Source of the DNA: Gemmatimonadota bacterium | GTDB lineage: Bacteria; Orphanbacterota; Orphanbacteria; Orphanbacterales; Orphanbacteraceae | Assembly: GCA_013002425.1 (NCBI GenBank) | Contig: JABDJQ010000319.1 | Coordinates: 1-6,679, forward strand | DNA length: 6,679 bases | Reading direction: 5' to 3' | Part shown: piece after piece, positions 1-4,238 of the stretch | Position numbering within the stretch: the first letter of the stretch is position 1 | Layout of the letters: each line of letters begins with the position of its first letter | Notes under the pieces: generated by a model | Told to the model about the DNA's origin: nothing | The model's input: only the letters and a program-made list of their open reading frames with translations | Database searches by the model: none | Translations under genes and position numbers: made by a program

Positions 1-1406
1 GCCTGGCTGATAAGAGGAAGCACCTGCGTCGATCCCGCCCATACGGGCGTCGTCGTCTCGATGGTGTCGGGTATGGCGAACATGCGAACCACGGGATGCG
101 TGTCGATGACATCCGCGATGCCGTCCGAATCCGAATCGACCGACGCCATCTGTCCCAGTGAATAAGAGCAGAGGTTGCCGCTCGGGCTCGCCATCGCGCA
201 CGAAACGTGCGGCTTGCACGTCCAGTCCTGGTTCAGACTGTTGCTGTTCGGGACGGCCAGATAGCCGGAAACCGCGCGGCACGGAGTCGAAGTGCCGCCT
301 GACGCATACTCGTCGAGCGTGTAGAAGAGGTGGCCTCCTTCATGCACGATGAGCCCCGAAAGCGTCGTGGGGTTTCCCTGGCCCACGAAACCGCCGCCGC
401 CCGACGGCGCGACGAGATACGGACCGCCGAGATACGCATAGGCCGTGTATCCCGCGCCCGGAAAGTACGACAGCTTCGGGAGAAAAAGCGTTATGCCCCA
501 TTCGGTCTGGTAGTTCGTGCGTAAAGTATCGATGTATTCCCAGACGGGTTCCGCTCCGATTCCCTTGACCTCCCAGTGGTAGCCGATGCTTGCCATGGTC
601 TCCTTCACCCAGTCGGACTCGTCATGATCGGGAGGAGTTCTGAAGAAGTTGCGCGTGGTCGTCGCGGCAATCGGAATGTCGTACACGAACTGCGCTCGCG
701 GGTAGCCGCGCACCTTGGCGGCAATGAACCCGAACGCCGCGCGCACCTCTTCGTAGACGGCCGAGCGCTCCGCGCTGGAGTGAGAAGCGCCGGCCGTTTC
801 GGGAAGGATGATTCCGACCGCGCTGCGACCGAGAACCCACTCGGACGTATTGAATATGTCGCCGCCGACGAGCCGGCCGAAGCGCCGGTCGTGACCTGTC
901 TGCGTTTTCGAAATCCCGGCGTAGTCACTCCGGTCGATGCGCGGTTTCGTAACCGTGTGCACGCCGAGTTCGTCCCAGGTGGCATTCGACTTCTCGTGAA
1001 GCCGCTTCATGGGCGCGCGCTCTTCTTCGATCAGCCACGACGTGATGATTTCGCTCCACGCGGCCGGCGCCGCGGACTTCTCGAACGCCGTCATCGGTTT
1101 GCGGTAGAGCGCGTCGACCCGCCGGTCGGCGCGGAGTTCCGGGTCGAGGTCGGCGGGTAGATCGCCGATCACCAGATTGGGCGGGTATATGTGAGGGAGC
1201 CAGGCGCCCTTTTCTTCCCATTCGTCGAGGAACCGGTAAACTTCGTCCATGGGCATGTCCCTCAATAAAATGAGGGCGTCGTTCAGCCCGTCCTCGGGCG
1301 TTCCGTAGGCGGGCGCCCAGACCAGAGCAAGAAGAAGGGGAACCAGGCACCCCGGCGCGAACGCGCGGAGAGCACGGGTACGCACGGGCCGTTTCGCACC
1401 GCTCAT
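1..1406 (-). CDS. Secreted metzincin-like zinc metalloprotease (C-terminus beyond window)
   Basis: Seen: an uninterrupted reading frame of 468 codons from ATG at 1406 to the left edge, with no stop. The N-terminus is a signal peptide: basic residues 5-14, hydrophobic core about 21-31, likely signal peptidase I site after Ala33-Tyr-Gly35. The region to about 340 resembles no family I can name. A zinc helix HEGGHLFYTLDEY lies at 355-367; His355, His359 and Asp365 fit HExxHxxxxxD and Glu356 would be the general base. Downstream, Cys376, Cys397, Cys403 and Cys413 surround Met405 in a CAM...CS context, like the Met-turn of adamalysin-type metzincins. Asp424, 426, 428 and 432 form a DxDxDGxxD calcium loop. 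Known: such enzymes cleave proteins outside the cytoplasm. Inferred: an exported protease whose missing part may hold Ig-like or sorting domains. It could also be placed near M64 peptidases, which share an HExxH...DEY pattern. Start choice: GGGAG lies six bases upstream. It is divergent from the operon, so a shared role is uncertain. Confidence 0.85.
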   Translation of the reverse strand, partial: MSGAKRPVRTRALRAFAPGCLVPLLLALVWAPAYGTPEDGLNDALILLRDMPMDEVYRFLDEWEEKGAWLPHIYPPNLVIGDLPADLDPELRADRRVDALYRKPMTAFEKSAAPAAWSEIITSWLIEEERAPMKRLHEKSNATWDELGVHTVTKPRIDRSDYAGISKTQTGHDRRFGRLVGGDIFNTSEWVLGRSAVGIILPETAGASHSSAERSAVYEEVRAAFGFIAAKVRGYPRAQFVYDIPIAATTTRNFFRTPPDHDESDWVKETMASIGYHWEVKGIGAEPVWEYIDTLRTNYQTEWGITLFLPKLSYFPGAGYTAYAYLGGPYLVAPSGGGGFVGQGNPTTLSGLIVHEGGHLFYTLDEYASGGTSTPCRAVSGYLAVPNSNSLNQDWTCKPHVSCAMASPSGNLCSYSLGQMASVDSDSDGIADVIDTHPVVRMFAIPDTIETTTPVWAGSTQVLPLISQ

Positions 1407-1412
1407 AGTAAT

Positions 1413-1417
1413 CTCCC
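1413..1417 (-). promoter_or_regulatory. Ribosome binding site of the metalloprotease gene
   Basis: The minus strand reads GGGAG, followed by six bases and then ATG at 1406. This is a good Shine-Dalgarno match at normal spacing, and it fixes the start that also gives a full signal peptide. Confidence 0.65.
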
Positions 1418-1455
1418 GAAGGTTTGCAAAGGGGAGCCAGGACCTCGACACCTCC

Positions 1456-1485
1456 AATCTACTGAAAGAACGGGGGGAACGTCAA
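1456..1485 (-). promoter_or_regulatory. Putative promoter of the metalloprotease gene
   Basis: On the minus strand, TTGACG (1485-1480, five of six matches to the -35 consensus) is followed after 18 bases by TAGATT (1461-1456, four of six matches to -10). Transcription would start near 1449 and give a leader of roughly 40 bases. The promoter call rests on consensus matching only, and sigma-factor preference in this organism is unknown. Confidence 0.4.
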
Positions 1486-1511
1486 GGTGCTCAAGCGGTT
1501 AGCCTCGAATG

Positions 1512-1520
1512 TGATACAAT
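1512..1520 (+). promoter_or_regulatory. Putative extended -10 promoter of the three-gene operon
   Basis: The plus strand reads TGATACAAT, an extended -10 element (TG, one base, then TACAAT with five of six matches). No convincing -35 is seen 16-18 bases upstream, which extended -10 promoters can tolerate. A start near 1527 would leave the ATG at 1519 outside the transcript, agreeing with the GTG start at 1555. Confidence 0.4.
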
Positions 1521-1543
1521 GCGGCGCCCCGGTGATAACGGAC

Positions 1544-1549
1544 AAGGAG
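1544..1549 (+). promoter_or_regulatory. Ribosome binding site deciding the GTG start at 1555
   Basis: AAGGAG lies five bases before GTG 1555. The in-frame ATG at 1519 has no comparable sequence upstream. This is the main reason for choosing GTG over the longer ATG reading. Confidence 0.75.
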
Positions 1550-1554
1550 ACGGT

Positions 1555-2919
1555 GTGCGATCCCTGGCAGTTCTGATCGGTATTTTGGGAATCGGCGCGA
1601 TTCTCGCGTGCTCCGGCGGCGGTGAGCCCCGGGGGAACGTGATCCTGATCACGCTCGATACGACGCGCGCCGACCGGATCGGGGCTTACGGGCATCCGGG
1701 CTCCATGACGCCCGCGATCGACCGGCTCGCCATCGAGGGAGCGCTCTACACGGACTGCATCGCGCCGGTACCCACGACTCTCGCTGCACACACCTCGATC
1801 TTGAGTTCCCTGGCCCCCCGCGAACATCACGTGCCGCGCAACGGTTTTCTCGTGCCCGAAGACGTCTACACGTTTCCCGAAGAACTGCAGAAGTCGGGGT
1901 ATCGGACCGGCGCTTTCATCGGCGCGTTTCCGCTGCACGGTCAGTTCGGTCTCGGCCGCGGATTCGGCACCTACGACGACGAACTCGACGAGACGCCGGA
2001 CGGAGGCGAGGTCGAACGCAGGGCGGACAGGGTGACGGATCGCGCGCTCGCGTGGCTGGCCGGAGGCGGGGATGCCCCGTTCTTTCTATGGGTGCACTAT
2101 TTCGACGTGCACTGGCCGTACGATCCGCCCGGGTCGTGGGGAGAGGCGCGCCGCCCGCCCGGGTCCGCACTCGATCCCACGAACGTGGAGACGCTGCATG
2201 ATATTCGTTTCGGCCGCGTACCTTTCGAGGCGGACGATCGAGCGTACTGGGAGGCGCAGTACGACGGCGAGCTGTCGTTCGTCGATACGCAGATTCGCCG
2301 TCTGCTGGCCGGCGTGCGCGAAGCCGGCGGGGACGATCTGCTCGTGGTGCTCACGTCCGACCACGGCGAATCCTTCGGAGATCATCGTTACTATTTCGAT
2401 CACGGCGATTTCCTTTACGACGACGCGATTCGCGTTCCGCTGATTCTCCAGGGAACACGTGACGTGACTCCGGGGGTCGTGAACGGACCCGTCGAACTGA
2501 TCGATATCGCCCCCACGATTCACGACTGGGTCGGCCTCAGGATTCCCCGGCGGTATCGGGGGCGCTCGCTCCTCGAAGGCGGGCGACAGGACGACGCTGT
2601 CGTGATCTCCGAGGCGAGCAAGCCGTGGAACGTAGAGGTTGCCGCCGAGTGGCAGAATCAGTACAAGGCGAAGTCGGTTCGCACGACGGAATGGAAGTAT
2701 CAGCTCGTTCCGTTCATGGGGCGGAAGGAGCTCTACAATCTGACAGTCGATCCGGCCGAGAACGACAACGTCGCGAGGCGACATCCCGACGTCGTGGCCC
2801 GCATGGAAAGGGAACTCGAAGAGTGGACGAAGCAGTTCGATCCCGGTTTCCAGATGGGCGACCTCACGGAGCGCGATGAAGTGCGCGACAATCTGAAGAA
2901 GCACGGCTATTTCAAATGA
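1555..2919 (+). CDS. Sulfatase-fold lipoprotein lacking the formylglycine motif
   Basis: A 454-residue alkaline-phosphatase-superfamily protein of the sulfatase type (PF00884-like). Seen (numbered from GTG 1555): a hydrophobic leader ending in ILAC with Cys19, probably a lipoprotein site although Leu at -2 is not ideal; the metal-binding opening ITLDTTRAD with Asp35 and Asp40; PFFLWVHYFDVHWPY around His181-His186; and SDHGE with Asp269-His270. The ending LYNLTVDPAEND...LEEW is the usual sulfatase C-terminal layout. Known: classical sulfatases need C/S-x-P-x-R, whose Cys/Ser becomes formylglycine. Here the equivalent is Thr75-Leu-Ala-Ala-His79, so formylglycine cannot form. Thr is the nucleophile in phosphoethanolamine and phosphoglycerol transferases of this superfamily. 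Inferred: a metal-dependent phosphotransferase or phosphodiesterase on the periplasmic side, or an atypical sulfatase; substrate unknown. First gene of the operon; its TGA overlaps the next ATG. An ATG 12 codons upstream (1519) is the alternative start. Confidence 0.88.
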   Translation: MRSLAVLIGILGIGAILACSGGGEPRGNVILITLDTTRADRIGAYGHPGSMTPAIDRLAIEGALYTDCIAPVPTTLAAHTSILSSLAPREHHVPRNGFLVPEDVYTFPEELQKSGYRTGAFIGAFPLHGQFGLGRGFGTYDDELDETPDGGEVERRADRVTDRALAWLAGGGDAPFFLWVHYFDVHWPYDPPGSWGEARRPPGSALDPTNVETLHDIRFGRVPFEADDRAYWEAQYDGELSFVDTQIRRLLAGVREAGGDDLLVVLTSDHGESFGDHRYYFDHGDFLYDDAIRVPLILQGTRDVTPGVVNGPVELIDIAPTIHDWVGLRIPRRYRGRSLLEGGRQDDAVVISEASKPWNVEVAAEWQNQYKAKSVRTTEWKYQLVPFMGRKELYNLTVDPAENDNVARRHPDVVARMERELEEWTKQFDPGFQMGDLTERDEVRDNLKKHGYFK

Positions 2920-4238
2920 GATTTCGATTCACGATCTTCATTCTCCTGCTGCTCACGTCATGCGGGCGCGATTCCGCGGAGCTTCCGGGAAAGGTCGTTC
3001 TTTTCGGAATCGACGCGGCCGATCGTGTTGTGATCGAGCGCATGGCGGGACGCGGCGAACTTCCTCACTTCGCGCGCCTCATGCGCGACGGCGTGATCGC
3101 GACGATGCTCGTCGAAGAGCCCGTATTCTCCCCCGTGGTGTGGACGAGTGAACTCACGGGTTTTCGCCCGGACGCCCACGGAATCACCAGTTTCACACGC
3201 ATGGCGGACGGCAAGCGGGTTCCCGTGACGTCGAACCTCCGCGCGCGCAAATCGGTCTGGGAAATCGCCGGGGACGAGGGCGTCGAAGTCGGCGTCGTCG
3301 GGCACTGGGTCACATGGCCGGCCGAACCCGTGAACGGATTCCTCGTGAGCAATTACGCGTTTCCTCCGAGCCCCGAATACGAGAAAGAGTGGACGCCCAC
3401 CACGGACTGGGATTCGATCGGATTTCGTACGTACCCGGCCGATATTCTCGACGACTTTCGTTCGTATGCGAAGAACAGTCCGCTCGTTCGGACGGACGAG
3501 GTCCCGCGCGCAAGCCTTCTCGATACTGCTCTTAAGCACTACTTCGAAAAGGACATGGCGAATCTGAACGGCGGAGTTCGCCTGTTCGACGAATACGATC
3601 CGCGCTTCCTGACGATTTATATGGAAAGTATCGATTTCTTTCAGCATCGCCTCTGGCTGCTTCACGAGTACTACGAGTTCCGCAAGTACGACAAAGACAT
3701 GGCGCCGCTCGAAGTTCCGGAACGGGAGCCGCCGGCGTCGGCCTGGACGGAGATGGGAGCGCTCGTGGGCGACTCGTATCGCCTCGCGGATCGCTGGCTG
3801 GGGATCCTCCTCGAACGTCTCGACCTGTCGCGCGACGCGATCGTCATCGTATCCGATCACGGCTTCGAGTCGTTTCCGCCGGGAACGGAGCGTCACATCG
3901 GCGACGATCGGCGACAGGTGATGCCCTTCTGGCACAGCGACCGCGCTCTCCTGATCGCGGCCGGCCCGCCGTTTCGCGCGGGAGGGGCGCCCGACGATCC
4001 GATTCGGCCCGAAGACGTGACGCCGCTCGTGCTGCATATTCTCGGCCTGGCGGTGGGCGAGGATATGGACGGAGAAGTCCCCCTGCGGTTGCTCGATCCG
4101 CGATTCGCGGAGGCTTTCCCCGTTCGCACGGTCACGACGTACGAGACCGGGGACGAAGAACGCGAAGAGGTGCCGATCGCGTCGCCGGCCGATGACGCGA
4201 TGCGCGCCATGTTGAAGAGCCTTGGCTATCTCGACTGA
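2916..4238 (+). CDS. Type I phosphodiesterase/nucleotide pyrophosphatase-like lipoprotein
   Basis: A 440-residue protein of the alkaline-phosphatase superfamily, closest to the phosphodiesterase/nucleotide pyrophosphatase (NPP) family (PF01663-like). Seen: a short leader with a good lipobox LTSC (Cys16). The expected two-metal set is present in order: Asp33 in FGIDAAD; a nucleophile region FSPVVWTSELTGFRP followed by HG (Ser72 aligns with the NPP nucleophile threonine, counting back from the conserved TG); Asp240 and His244 in IDFFQHRLW; Asp314-His315 in SDHGF; and His340 in FWHSDRALLIAAGPPF. The site therefore looks intact. Known: such enzymes hydrolyse or transfer phosphodiester or phosphomonoester groups with two zinc ions. 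Inferred: a membrane-anchored, outward-facing enzyme of unknown substrate. ATG 2916 overlaps the preceding stop by four bases (ATGA), and there is only a weak purine-rich stretch upstream, so translation is probably coupled. The C-terminus LKSLGYLD resembles that of the upstream gene. It is a homologue of that protein at superfamily level, not a recent duplicate. Confidence 0.88.
   Translation: MRFRFTIFILLLLTSCGRDSAELPGKVVLFGIDAADRVVIERMAGRGELPHFARLMRDGVIATMLVEEPVFSPVVWTSELTGFRPDAHGITSFTRMADGKRVPVTSNLRARKSVWEIAGDEGVEVGVVGHWVTWPAEPVNGFLVSNYAFPPSPEYEKEWTPTTDWDSIGFRTYPADILDDFRSYAKNSPLVRTDEVPRASLLDTALKHYFEKDMANLNGGVRLFDEYDPRFLTIYMESIDFFQHRLWLLHEYYEFRKYDKDMAPLEVPEREPPASAWTEMGALVGDSYRLADRWLGILLERLDLSRDAIVIVSDHGFESFPPGTERHIGDDRRQVMPFWHSDRALLIAAGPPFRAGGAPDDPIRPEDVTPLVLHILGLAVGEDMDGEVPLRLLDPRFAEAFPVRTVTTYETGDEEREEVPIASPADDAMRAMLKSLGYLD

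Noticed and set aside
576..1160. Plus-strand open frame of 194 codons opposite the metalloprotease gene
   Set aside because: The minus strand carries one continuous 468-codon frame with a signal peptide and zinc motif across this region. The plus-strand frame is arginine-rich and motif-free.
1519..1554. ATG 1519 as start of the sulfatase-fold protein
   Set aside because: There is no Shine-Dalgarno upstream, it overlaps the putative -10 element, and it adds a polar stretch before the signal sequence. GTG 1555 has AAGGAG at ideal spacing and gives a normal lipoprotein leader.
1407..1554. Small RNA or terminator in the intergenic gap
   Set aside because: Only the two promoters and ribosome binding sites are supported. 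No stable GC-rich stem with a U-run is present, and both flanking genes diverge, so no terminator is expected.
2125..2165. Short direct repeat (CGCCCGGGTC twice)
   Set aside because: It encodes two PPGS tetrapeptides in a surface-loop-like stretch of the sulfatase-fold protein. Two copies in GC-rich coding DNA are not evidence of a mobile or regulatory repeat.
2086..2904. Minus-strand open frame of 272 codons opposite the sulfatase-fold gene
   Set aside because: It is a shadow of a sense gene with clear family motifs, and its translation matches nothing recognisable.
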